DNA from: Cercospora beticola
Taxonomy: Eukaryota; Ascomycota; Dothideomycetes; Mycosphaerellales; Mycosphaerellaceae
DNA length: 64,000 bases
Assembly (NCBI RefSeq): GCF_033473495.1
Contig: NC_088939.1
Coordinates: 4,960,001 to 5,024,000, forward strand
Direction: 5' to 3'
Below are positions 12,258-22,658 of this stretch, piece by piece. Each line of letters begins with the position of its first letter. Positions within the stretch are counted from its first letter, which is position 1. Both the position numbers and the translations under genes were made by a program. A model generated the notes under the pieces. The model did no database searches. It worked only from the letters and a program-made list of their open reading frames with translations, and was not told the DNA's origin.

Positions 12258-12550
12258 TTTGCGCAGTGTGCGGTCGGGCCGCGGGACTGGGCGTGTCACG
12301 TCGCGCACGGGTCGTGGTGTAAGGCGCCTTGCGAGGCGAGCGGTTCGATGATTAGGCAATGGCGTGAATTGCGTTCCTGCACAAACAATCTTCGGTCTGA
12401 AGTTGAACTTCACGACGCCTGACTCGTGCTTGCCAAGACAACGCTCGTGCCAGGTGCGGAGCTGGAGGCCGCTGCTGAGGCTTGTGCACTTCAGGCACCA
12501 AGCGTCGCGCGTTCAACCAACAACAACACACGCGTCGGTGGTTTGGCAGC
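12258..12550. promoter_or_regulatory. Shared promoter between Cactin and the XLF-like gene
   Basis: A 293-nt gap separates two divergent start codons and must hold both promoters and both 5' UTRs. I see no TATA box at a standard distance on either side. Both frames remain partly open into the gap, so the exact starts could move slightly. Confidence 0.6.
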
Positions 12551-14353
12551 ATGGCTTTCAGCCGGCCATGGAAGTCACTCAAGGTCAGTGGCGAATACCC
12601 GCTGCTGCTTCTGAAAGCAGACATGAGTCAGGTCAAGTGCACTTTGGAGCTCACAGATCTCAACCGGCTCTGGGCAGTCAGTTTGACCGGAGATGAGCTC
12701 GTGGAAAGTGCGCGTCAACAGGGCACCAGCATAGATCCTGGCGAAGACGAGGAGCAATTTGATCAGTTCTTGTCGAGGATCCAAAGCGCCTTGAGTTGTG
12801 AACGCAAGACGCATCTCAGGCTTGAGCCCGGCGACACTGAAGATGGGCTTGAGCTCAGCGTGTCAGTGCCTCTGCCAGGTTCGTTACCAACTCTCAAATG
12901 GACAATGCAATTACGTCGTCTTGATAGCGACGACAGCAATGCTCTCGAGGCTGATCTTGTTGCACCTTTACTTTTGTATACCAATACTCTGCAATCACAG
13001 ATTCAGCACTTGGTGGAGCAACTTGGCCACAAAGATCGTGTTATTGCGAAGATTGCTGACAAGCTCGAAAATATCGGGCAAGATTTGACGCAGGTCTTTC
13101 CTGGAGCTTCGAACATCAAGTTTCACAAGCGAGCGCCGAAGAGAGCGCAGCTTGCTGGCCATGTTGATGGGCTTGCGCCATTTGATGCAGCACATTGGCA
13201 AGCAGAAAGTGCAAAGAACAGCACCGACGCGGAGCCTTCCATGGAAACTCTCGATGACTTGTTGGCGGGACTGCCTAGCAGTCGGTTGCTTACTGCCCAC
13301 AAGGAAATGGAGGGTAGCTGGTGGCGGTCTTGCGGAGGAGGAAGAGTTCCCGACAAAACCTCAAACTTGGCCGAGGACAGTGGCGTGTCGACTGACGGCC
13401 CCAGAGGTCAACCAACCAAAGACACCAGATCGAATAGTCCACCTCCCCTCAGAAATCATGAGAGCAGCAGACTAAACGGAGCATTCCAACGGCAAGCTAC
13501 GCCACCACGAAGAGCCTCTCCTACACCCACCGCCGGCGAAGACGAGGACGAGGAGACAGAAGATGAGGATGACCTAGATGCACCAAGATCGAAGGCCTCC
13601 CAGGAGCAGGCGAACAAGCAACAGATTTCGTCACGTCATGAAGATAAGGCGCATACACGAGAAGATGCAGCTTTAGCAGACCGCTCGCATGGAGCCTCGA
13701 ATGAGCGCAAGATTGTGGAGGAGGATGGTATGCAGAGCAGCGCAGGACCAACAGACAAGATCGCTGACATTTCCCCAGAAACAGAACCTTCGCCGACGAA
13801 GTCCAAACAAAGGGCAAGATCAGGTCTGGGCGCTTTTGGAGGGAAGCACAAGGCAAAGACACCAGAACCAGAGAACGAAGATGCTCCGTTGCCAAGCACA
13901 ATCCGCAATGATCAAAGTGGCCCCAAGCTCGGCCAATTTGGTGGCCAGCGTAAGCGTAAGACTCCTGATCTAGAAGATGAGGAAGCGGCAAGCATTCCCT
14001 CACAGTCAACTCCGAAGCGCATCAATAAGCTTGGCGCGTTTGGTGGTGGATCGGCACACTCATCACCCGCAAAGACGAAGCCTCGTCTTGGTGCCTTTGG
14101 TGGCAGCGCAAAGGCTGAGCCCGAGAATGATGAGGTGGAAGATGACTTGGATGCCCCAGGTTCTCGAAAAGACGATGTGAACACGGTCGGTGAGGAGGAC
14201 AGACAGTCACGAGCTTCAGTGAAGCGGGAAACAGAGGAGGTCGAACAGAAGCGTGAGAACTCCGAGGAGCGGGCCAATGAGAGACGTGATAAGCTCAAGC
14301 AAGACATCGCAGAGAAGAAGAAGGAGCCTGTCAAGAAGAAGCGCAAATTTTGA
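12551..14353 (+). CDS. XLF/Nej1-like non-homologous end-joining factor
   Basis: A single exon of 600 residues. XLF/Nej1 stimulates DNA ligase IV with XRCC4/Lif1 during end joining in the nucleus. The head domain matches fungal XLF: WKSLKVSGEYPLLLLKAD, CTLELTDLNRLWAVSLTGDEL, then the signature TSIDPGEDEEQFDQFLSRIQSAL. The stalk follows at about residues 150-185 (QSQIQHLVEQLGHKDRVIAKI). The rest is a long acidic/basic disordered tail holding four LG(A/Q)FGG repeats coded at about 13825, 13927, 14030 and 14086. It ends KKKEPVKKKRKF, resembling the basic-plus-Phe Ku-binding motif at XLF C-termini. The ATG at 12551 puts WKSL seven residues from the start, as in the family; upstream in-frame codons look unrelated. 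Confidence 0.88.
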   Translation: MAFSRPWKSLKVSGEYPLLLLKADMSQVKCTLELTDLNRLWAVSLTGDELVESARQQGTSIDPGEDEEQFDQFLSRIQSALSCERKTHLRLEPGDTEDGLELSVSVPLPGSLPTLKWTMQLRRLDSDDSNALEADLVAPLLLYTNTLQSQIQHLVEQLGHKDRVIAKIADKLENIGQDLTQVFPGASNIKFHKRAPKRAQLAGHVDGLAPFDAAHWQAESAKNSTDAEPSMETLDDLLAGLPSSRLLTAHKEMEGSWWRSCGGGRVPDKTSNLAEDSGVSTDGPRGQPTKDTRSNSPPPLRNHESSRLNGAFQRQATPPRRASPTPTAGEDEDEETEDEDDLDAPRSKASQEQANKQQISSRHEDKAHTREDAALADRSHGASNERKIVEEDGMQSSAGPTDKIADISPETEPSPTKSKQRARSGLGAFGGKHKAKTPEPENEDAPLPSTIRNDQSGPKLGQFGGQRKRKTPDLEDEEAASIPSQSTPKRINKLGAFGGGSAHSSPAKTKPRLGAFGGSAKAEPENDEVEDDLDAPGSRKDDVNTVGEEDRQSRASVKRETEEVEQKRENSEERANERRDKLKQDIAEKKKEPVKKKRKF

Positions 14354-14740
14354 AGTAGGTATTGTTCGTGGTGAATGCAGGAAACTTCGTGCTGGCCCTC
14401 CAAAAAGTTCGTTTCGCCCCAGCCCCGAAGCAGAGAGCACATGCTGATCGCGTGCGGGAACGGAGAAGTTCTCAAGTGAAGCAGGCGAAAGGGTGGGGTG
14501 AGGACGAAAGGAGAAAGGATAGGGACGGACCGCAAAGCAGCTGGGCTTCATCAACGACAACTGCCGCCACGCGTGCTTGCCACGAGCGCGCAAGACCCGC
14601 GTCAAACATCTGCCGCAACTTGTTTGGAACAGACTCGAGCAGCCACGACCATCCCACATCCGCGCATCCATACCGCTCTGCTCCCCATTCCCAGGAACTC
14701 TCCCGCTTCTCGCAGCATCGATGTCGCGCGCGCAACAGTA

Positions 14741-17700
14741 ATGTGCCAATATAGGTATTATTACTACGCCGGCTGTCGCCACCAGCGGACCGTTCTCGTC
14801 AACTACTGCGCGAATGCGACTCCGGTCGCAACCGCGCGCCTTCCACAGCAGTCACAACACCCACCGCGACCGCCGTCGACTGCTGGCAACTCCGACCCAT
14901 TCGACGACGACGAGGGGAGCGCGAGCTCCATCCCCGACCTGACTTCCAACTCCACTGCCCCATCCTCCTCTCCCACCACAACAACATCAGACTCCCACAC
15001 CTCGCATCGGCAGTACACCTTACCATCCATCTTCGAGCCGACTTCAGACGTCGCATCTTTACATCTGCAACGACCCGTCCGCAGGCATTCGGACCCACTC
15101 ATCATCGACATGGCTACGCTGCCCACATTCGCCAGATCGAATTGGAGAGAACCATTTCAACTGATAGTCGAGGCTGCAAAGAATACACCCTCGGCAGAGA
15201 CCAGTCGGCTCGACGCTTACGGACACGAGTGCGCCGTTAGTAGCTCGTTCACACCCCGTGGCATGGCATTTGGCTGACAGCGCAACAAGATCCCTGATGC
15301 AAGCGCGAGACCTCCTACCGACGCGATTCCCGAACAATCCTCATCGAAGCAACAGTCTGTTGACAGGTACGTCTTACTCATTCAGGCTCTGAAACCTGGC
15401 ATACCACTGCTCATCGATATGTTGAATGGCACTGATCCGTCTCAGCAGACAAGACACCAAGCAGACACCCAACGCGGCACCGCAAAGCAATCCAAGTCCA
15501 CAGCATCGGTACACGGCCCGCGACTATGCTGAGATGTTCAAGGAGCTGGTCGAAGCACGGCAAGAACTTGAACGACTCAAGAGAGAAGGTGACTACCTTC
15601 AGAGATCCCGGGATGCCAATGAAAGCGCATACTCGAAAAATCCATCATCGCCGGTCACTCAGGGTCATCGTGACATTCCATTGCAGGCGATCGACCCCAA
15701 TCTTTCTCCGGCAGCTCTCCTTCAACGTGAACATGAGAGGATGCAACTGCAGCAAGCTTGTGTGCTGGATATGGCGATGCCTGATGCTCCGACCACCCCT
15801 CCGAGCAGTCTCGACTTTCCTGAACTCTATACCGCTGAGCACGTTTTGCAACCATCGTCGCTCAAATCGAACGCGGTTCGCAAACCGTCCTATGCAAGCA
15901 TGGTGACGCACGTTGGGGTGCAGACAGAGGACAAGAACAACATCACGAGGGAGGAGGAGAATGGAAACAGCGTCTCGCAGTCGGCTACCACCGCCGATGC
16001 AGCAGACCAAGAGAATACATCTGCGTCGCCCACGCAGACGCCAGGCCCTGCATCCAGGATCTGGCGCGTTGCGAATGATGGGACATGCGATCAAGACACA
16101 CAGCTGAACCTCAAATCCAACACTCCCGTCAAAGCACCGCCCCGATTCGCCCAGCCTACCATGGCTTTCAGTCGTCGCGCTGACGAGACGATTCGCAAGA
16201 GCATCAACAACAACACTAGTGGCACTCCACCAGAGGGGAAGTCGCCTTCGCTATGCTCCAGCGCCCAAAAACAACAAAAGCGCAAGTCTCTGCCGGGTGA
16301 CTGGCTTAGTGGCTCTCCATCACAGGCAGCGAAACACTGTCAGGTCCCTGCACACCCTAGCATCGGATCTCATGCTTCTGAGCAGATTGTTGCAGCGCAG
16401 GAAGCCAACCCTCGGAAGAAGACGGGCACTTACAGGTCACCGACGAAGGCCGCTACCCAGCGGACTATCGCGACTATCGGACAAGAAACTACGCCGCCCT
16501 ACTCTCCCCGACTGCAGCGCAATGTTGTCAAGGCTGATGTCTCACCGACGCTGGTGAGGGATACAGCGACAATAACATCGGACGATGCCTCTTCCGCATC
16601 GCTTGAGACCACTATTCAAGTGGAGCTGAGCGATCGTCGAATGTCCGAGCTGCAGCCACGAAGCAAGGACTCCATCAAGTTGCCTGCCCCACGACGTTCT
16701 ACAATTGGCGCTGATCTACCACACTCTCGCCAGCTGCCTGCAAATACTTCGATTGCCGAGCTTCTCTCGCAGCAGGCTAGGGCAGCTGGTTTACCCATGG
16801 TCGCCAACCTGACCACCCAGCGTAGAGGCTCGCATGGGCATCTTCTGATACCAATCAAGGCGAAGTTGGATAGAATTGGTATTCTCAGAGACGGTCCGCA
16901 TGTTTCCAACGTACGTGGCACCTCGGATCTCTTCAGTCCAAGCTCGCGAACCAACCAGTCCGATCCCTTCAGCCCGCCGCAGTCGCGAACGATGTACGAC
17001 ATTCAAGAAGCAACGTTTGAGGCATCAAAGGGTGACGACAAGGAGCGACGCGAATTTGATGCTGTTCCGAGAAACAAGAAGGTTGTGGTCCCCCCACATG
17101 TGCGTGCTGCTCTTAAAGATGCTGCCGCTCAGCGAGCGACCACTTCATCTGCTACGAGTCGTCAGACGACAGATGCACCGCCTTCGCTTAGAGCCACAGC
17201 GCAGGAGTTCAAGCCAATGCTACAGCAGGTACAGCAACCTGTGCATCAGCAAACAACAGCACAGCACCAGGGCGCACCATTACTTCGTGGTGCATTCTCC
17301 TCGAACTCCACCCTCCCGCATACTTACGCAGCTGCCGTCAAGCTTCAGCCAAAGCCGACTAGAGCACCTGATGACTCGCCGCCAGCATTCATTGATGGCT
17401 TTCCCACGACCGAGGAAGCAACGAGGTTCTACGATGAGGACGAATGGCTGAACATGACGCCGGATATGAGACGTGCGATCCTCGAACGTCGCACTCATAT
17501 CCGCGGGGCTCCTGGTCCGTATCATCAAAGCCATTCACAAGGTGCAGGTCCAGTTCACGGGCAGTATGCTGGCATGCAATCGCTGTCCACGACGTGCCCA
17601 GATGTTTTTGGTTCGAGCCCGCAAGAGTCACACATGGGTCAAGTTCAGCTCCCTCGCGTTCATCCGCTCGGCCAACCTGTCCACTGGGCAGCCAAGTCTG

Positions 17701-18212
17701 GTATCGACCTTCAGACACCACTCGCTCCAGGCAGGCCAGCCATGCCGATGCTTCCTCCGCCTCTGATGGCGCCTCGCCCACCGCCTGTAGGCTTCAACTC
17801 CACGCAGTTCGCCTTGCCGAGAACTCCAGCCCAGCAGCCACGTTCGTGGACAATTGGCTCGGACCAAGTCCGTCGGGTTTACGGCTGGAAAGGTGGCGAC
17901 GGGCGCGAGATCAAGTTCGTTGGGCATGGCCCGGACGCTGAACGCGATCCCAACAGTGGCATACGGTTCAACTACCAGCGAAGAGTTGCAAGTAACGGCA
18001 GAGGCCCTCGCCTGGTCGGTGCTGTGAATGAGGACGGCTCACCTGAAGCTCCACTCGCTCCTCGATCTCGTCATCATTGGGCTCAGCTTGCCGGTCATAT
18101 GCGGCAACCTTGCGACAATATGGAGATCGTGGATGCAGTTGAGCAGATGCCAATGCCTGGCAATGAGCCCCTCTACGGGTATTGCGGAAACTGTGCCATC
18201 TCCAGTCACTAA
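14741..18212 (+). CDS. Large disordered protein of unknown function
   Basis: Proposed three exons (14741-15235, 15281-15366, 15446-18212) give 1115 residues. The third exon alone is open for more than 900 codons, so a gene here is certain; the first two junctions are inferred because they restore one frame across an in-frame TGA (15275-15277) and use GTTAGT/CAG and GTACGT/CAG borders. The N-terminus is Tyr/Cys-rich (MCQYRYYYYAGCRHQR). A short coiled segment follows early in exon 3 (YAEMFKELVEARQELERLKREGDYL). The remainder is Ser/Pro/Gln/Thr-rich and disordered, with a more ordered C-terminal stretch (RSWTIGSDQVRRVYGWKGGDG and GIRFNYQRR). I recognise no family. Confidence 0.7.
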
Positions 18213-18758
18213 CGCTGGATGGCTGCATTTCTGCTTGTCAATTTGTTCACGGCGTTTGCAGCTGTGGTCTGTTCCGCTTTTGTTTGAAAAGCATTGTCTA
18301 TTGGCTTGGGTATCTCGAGCAGCAGTTGTACTTCCGACCCCGCGAGATGAGGATGAACGAGGTTGCTTATTATGCATGGTGTTGTTGTTTGAGTTGGCTT
18401 GAGCCAGCTTCTCTCATCGTTCAGGAGACATGCTCCCATAGCTTACATTACGCGAGCTAGATTCTTGTATGCAGCGCAACAATGCGCATTTCACGATAGA
18501 TCATCAGATGAAGTCTCAAACCAGGTGATCTCAGCGCCCCGCAACAGAAGTACACAAGAGCCTTAGCGTGGTGCCATTTCGCGGCAAAGGAACAAAGCTT
18601 ACTGAATCTAGAGCTTCTTTGGCGTGAGGGGTCATCGGGCTGAGCATATGGTGTGCTATACTCCTCTTTCAACCAGTAGCCACGATATTTGAACACAAGA
18701 TCACTGGCTCCAACATCACAGAGTCCTACACCATTTGATCGGAGAGGATCTCGTCAAC

Positions 18759-19209
18759 ATGGCTATTGAACTCGAAAACAAGAAACAATACGATGAACTC
18801 ATCGCTTCGACTCCGACGGTGATTGTTTTCGCTCATGCGAATTATACGGCCAACAGCAGGACTTTTAAATCGCATTTCAATTCTGTGGCCGACGAGAAGA
18901 GTGCCAGTGGGAAGGTTGCTTTTGCGTGGTATGATGCGTTTGACGCGGATGATGTTAATGCTGAGTTGGTGGTAAGTTCTTCTAAGCTTCGCAGTGATTG
19001 GGTTGAAGACGGGAGGTGTGGAAGAAGTGGAGATGGACATTGAGGCGGGAAAGGGTTTGTGAGTGATTGCTGACTTATTCTGTGAATTGTAGGTGAGAAC
19101 TTTCCCGGCGTATTTTGTATTTCAGGATGGGAAGAGGACGAAGAGTGTGCTTTCTTCGTTGGCGAATCCGAAGCAGTTGGATGCTGATGTTGCGGAGTTG
19201 GTGGGATGA
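18759..19209 (+). CDS. Thioredoxin-fold protein lacking the CxxC site
   Basis: Two exons (18759-18971, 19093-19209; intron GTAAGT...TAG) encode 109 residues, the usual single-domain thioredoxin length. The pattern fits the fold: a beta strand PTVIVFAHA, a helix NSRTFKSHFNSVADE, strand KVAFAWYDAFDADDVNAELV, then VRTFPAYFVFQDGKRTKSVL with the cis-Pro (TFPAYF) and the final helix. Where the active site WCGPC should stand, the sequence reads ANYTANS, and there is no Cys anywhere in the protein. It therefore cannot do dithiol exchange and more likely acts as a binding or scaffold module. The spliced model joins ELV to VRTFPAYF without gap, as expected for the family. Confidence 0.82.
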
Positions 19210-19381
19210 TTGTTGAGGATGATGAACGACTGGGCGAAAAGAACGATTTTGGAAAAGTGACTGATCGCAAAGTGGTATCATTGAGAGCATGCTGAACTAC
19301 AGGCTGAAATTCTTTCTTTGGCGCTGGACATGCTCGTGAGCATCGTTCCCTCTCTCATCTTCGCCGAATGAGGTTGCTTGA

Positions 19382-20602
19382 CTACTTGTCGTTCTCGCGC
19401 TCATCAATCGCGACGCAAATCGCTGCGATCAAGCTCAAGTCGACACCCGGTGCGACTGTGATGAAGTACTGTTCCGCTCGTCAATGCCGTGCAAGAGGTG
19501 AAGGGCTCTGGTACGTGACTTACAGTCTGCTTGTTGCCAATGACTTCCCTGGCGTTCAAGAAGCTACGGCTCATCTGAGCTACGACTCTGTCGCGATCAC
19601 TAGCCAGTGTGATCTTTGCACTGCGATCAAGCCAGTCTCCCTTGACTTGCAGTTCCATTGGTCGCTTATCCGAAGCATTGACGAACTTGACAGTGCTCTT
19701 TGAGCTTCCCAAGGAGAAGTTACCTTCAATGTCAAAGTTGTGGCCTGTGGGCGCCTCGGCATGGAATGTCTTGTGCAGCTTGAGTTTCTTCTCTGCAAGT
19801 GTGAAGAGTTCGTTGCCGGCCATGTCGGAGAACTTCTTCTTGCCGTGGAGGGAGACGACTGAGTGAAGTCAGAAAGTGATGTTCAGGAGCATTGGGAGAC
19901 ATGATTGAAGTTAGACTTACCCTTTCCTTTCACTTGCATGATCTGCGCACCATCGGCAGTGTGTACTGTAAATGTATCTCCAAGAGCCCACACCTTCTCC
20001 GTAAGTGTGAGTGTTATCTGCTGAGGGCTGTAGAGTTGCTCGTTGGAAGAGGGGCCAAGTGGAGGCTGAAATGACTGTAGCACAGGGAGTCCAGATGCTG
20101 CCAATCGATTTGCCATCGGCTGTGCTACTGGTGCGCCTGCCACAGGAGCGCCGGCAACAGCAGCACCGCCTGCTGTCGAGGCTAGCGGGGCATTTGAATG
20201 AGTAGTGGTCGTCGCGCCCACAGGGGCGTTTGTATGGGTCGTTGTTGTTCCGCCAAGTGGGGCCTGGTGTGCTGCAGTTGCTCCAGGACCTACTGGCTGA
20301 CCGACTGTTGGATGAGATGTTGTTGCATGGGGCACTGTGTTTGGTACTGTCGAACGCGTGCCGGTTGTGTTGGGGCCTGTTCCTTGTGCTTGGGCAAGCT
20401 TCGCATGAAGTCCAGTCGATTGAGGTGCGGTCGTTTGCGATCCGGGTGCTAGAGGCGCTTGCACATGTCCTGATGCATTTGCTCCCGGCACATCGCTGGT
20501 CGTATGTGTAGTTCCTGACACATGGCCTGGGTTCACATGGCTTGCACTCGCTGGCGGTACAGCTGTGGTATCGTTGTAGACTGGGACGGGTGGTGCTGAC
20601 AT
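19382..20602 (-). CDS. LURP-one-related (tubby-like fold) protein
   Basis: Three exons (20602-19921, 19858-19524, 19468-19382) encode 367 residues. The first ~190 residues are a Thr/Ala/Pro/Gly-rich linker with loosely repeated THTNAP / THSNAP units and several GAPVAGAPVA turns. The C-terminal ~170 residues form an LOR domain: ITLTLTEKVWALGDTFTVHTADG, IMQVKGKVVSLHGKKKFSD, ELFTLAEKKLKLHKTFHAE, and the last exon YFITVAPGVDLSLIAAICVAIDE, the closing helix of the fold. All introns fall between conserved strands and keep frame. The domain resembles tubby/scramblase-type phospholipid-binding folds. Plant members respond to infection; fungal roles are not established. Domain call firm, function open. 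Confidence 0.87.
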
Positions 20603-21470
20603 GGTGCTTAGGAAATTTTGTTATTAGATCAATGTCCCGTGTGTATCGATCGCTTATGGACTTCTAGTCGTCGTACGTGCCACACAGCGACCATAAATAC
20701 CATTGAGGTCAGAACTAAGTTGACGCACAAACCTGGTTTCGCCACGCTGCTGTTACCTGTTCTAGCAAGGCGTGTGCTGTCTTCTAGCTCTTCATGCACG
20801 ATGATGCTGCGGATGGCGCCACGGGGTGTGTAGGGCATTGGAGATGCCCAAAATGTCTCTGCCTTCACATTCCGGCTCAGAGATCTCGTTGTTATACATG
20901 CTGTCGGTCCTCGGACGGTCGAAGCGGTGCGATCTCGTCTCACAGCTTCAAGCATCCGTACTGTCCTCAGTCTCTGCAGACATGGCGGCACGAAGATTCA
21001 TGGTAGACCACGCAGCAGCCCGATGGCCTGGAAAAGGCCACCGATCGACGAGGGAGGCATGTGTGTGGCGCAGGCGTGGTCGTCAGCAGATCGACAAACG
21101 CCATCTGGACTGCGAGAGATGATGTGTGTGTGGCAGCAGAACTTGGTTGTGGGTGAAGAAGGCATACATCATCGCCAACCCCGTGACGGGGTACAGCAAG
21201 GCAAGGCCAAGGCGTGACGTCCTGGGAGGAATGACTGGACAACATGCTTCGTGTCCATCACAAAGACAAGTGCCATCAAGCTTGCCATTCTCGCCATACC
21301 CATGGCGATTGTAGTCCAGATGCACTGATATGTACAGTATCGGCGTAGAGGCAACTCGCGAGCTTCACGGCTGAAGTCGATCCTTCAATTCTCTGTACAA
21401 CCGCCCACCACCTGCAGCATTCACCTCCTCACTCCGCCCTGAACCTCATGACCGTGTAGAAGCCTTCAAC
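20603..21470. other. Divergent intergenic region
   Basis: This 868-nt gap separates the divergent starts of the LOR-domain and Rossmann-fold genes. Short open frames exist, but none is supported. It presumably carries both promoters. Confidence 0.5.
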
Positions 21471-22193
21471 ATGGCACATATCATACTCACCGGTGCAACA
21501 GGCTCAGCAGGCGCCGCGATTCTCTCCCACTGCCTCTCCGACGCCTCGATAGCACGCGTTTCCATACTCTCGCGACGCGACGTCAAACTAGCAGAGAACC
21601 AGCCCAAAGCCCATGTCATCTTACACAAAGACTACCACCAGTACCCCTCATCCGTCCTCAAGCAGTTGAAAGGCGCATCAGGATGTATTTGGGCGCAAGG
21701 CATAAGCAGCCGAGGAATCAATGAAGCGGATTACATCGAAATCACCCTCCAGTATCCGCTTGCAGCCGCGGAAGCGTTCTCTACGCTGGGTCCGAAGTTC
21801 AATTTCGTCTACATCTCCGGTGAGGGCGTGAATGCGGAGGGACCGAGCAAGATGATGTATAGTCGTGTCAAAGGCATGGCGGAGAGCCTGTTGCTGGAGT
21901 CCATGAAAGCGTGCCCGCGATTGCGCGTGTACAATGTGAGACCTGGCGCGATCAACACACAAGGACAATATTTGGCGCAGCGAGATGTCAAGTTGTGGGA
22001 TAGATTCGCCACGGGTGTGAGCAATTTGTTCGAAGTGGTGTATAAGGGCATGGTTGTTCCTGCGCCCAGTCTTGCCAAAGTCCTGGTTGATCTGGCTATC
22101 GGAGATGGTGAGCCATTGGCCCCAGGTGTTGGAATTGAAGGAGATGGAAGAATGATCAGGAATAATGGTCTCAGAAGGTTGGCTGGCCTGTGA
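21471..22193 (+). CDS. NAD(P)-binding Rossmann-fold protein (atypical SDR)
   Basis: A single exon of 240 residues. The N-terminus MAHIILTGATGSAGAAIL is a glycine-rich dinucleotide loop of the extended/atypical SDR type (GATGSAG at residues 8-14). FVYISGEGVN follows in the position of the catalytic Ser strand, then MMYSRVKGMAESLL, which gives Y-x3-K as in active SDRs, and YNVRPGAIN after it. The length suits a compact NmrA/YwnB-like or nucleoside-sugar-epimerase-like member. Substrate cannot be read from the sequence. The promoter side is shared with the LOR gene, and the 3' end faces the defensin-like gene on the other strand. Confidence 0.85.
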   Translation: MAHIILTGATGSAGAAILSHCLSDASIARVSILSRRDVKLAENQPKAHVILHKDYHQYPSSVLKQLKGASGCIWAQGISSRGINEADYIEITLQYPLAAAEAFSTLGPKFNFVYISGEGVNAEGPSKMMYSRVKGMAESLLLESMKACPRLRVYNVRPGAINTQGQYLAQRDVKLWDRFATGVSNLFEVVYKGMVVPAPSLAKVLVDLAIGDGEPLAPGVGIEGDGRMIRNNGLRRLAGL

Positions 22194-22372
22194 GAGACAA
22201 TGCAGACAAATATGGCGCCTCTATATCGAGGATGACGGAATGACAAATTGACAGTATTGCTGCAGAACGACATGTTTTTCGAAGCTTCAACCATTGTTGA
22301 GAGTACTTTCTCAAGCCAAGCAATCTCTTCCACAGTTCACACCCTTTCGTTGACCCAGCTTTTGATCGCGCC

Positions 22373-22658
22373 CTACTCCAAAATGGTCCCTGCATCATCG
22401 GCACAGAAGCATTTCCTACATCACGAAAGCTCATCAGCGCTCTGATTCATATGTGAAAGCTTTGTTATCGCTTCACACTCACCTGTTTGGCGCGCATTGT
22501 CCAGAAGTCTGCGTGAGTAGCATGCATTGAACATTGCACAGTGGTGTTCCGAGCAACGGACACAGTAGAGCGCCATTGAGTTGGCGTTCCTCGACTGGAG
22601 CCGCAGAGGAAAGGGTCGCAATGACCAGAAGGAGGGAGGTGAGGGCTGAGAAATGCAT
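22373..22658 (-). CDS. Small secreted CS-alpha-beta defensin-like peptide
   Basis: Two exons (22658-22483 and 22415-22373; intron 22482-22416, GTGAGT...TAG) encode 72 residues. Neither exon is long enough to stand out alone. Residues 1-20 form a classical signal peptide (Met, short polar start, LLLVIATLSSA, then AA). A short PVEERQ segment follows and then the Cys region. Six cysteines at 33, 41, 45, 55, 61 and 63 give C-x7-C-x3-C-x9-C-x5-C-x-C. The C-x3-C plus C-x-C pair is the signature of the CS-alpha-beta fold of fungal (plectasin-type), insect and plant defensins. Both the CxC and the fifth and sixth Cys come only from exon 2, so the intron is required for the motif. Secreted antimicrobial or effector role is inference. 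A chance match is possible but unlikely, given signal peptide, splice sites and spacing together. Confidence 0.72.

Noticed and set aside
12258..12413. Longer Cactin start at ATG 12413
   Set aside because: The added 52 residues are Arg/Pro-rich, unlike the family, and would take up half of the divergent promoter.
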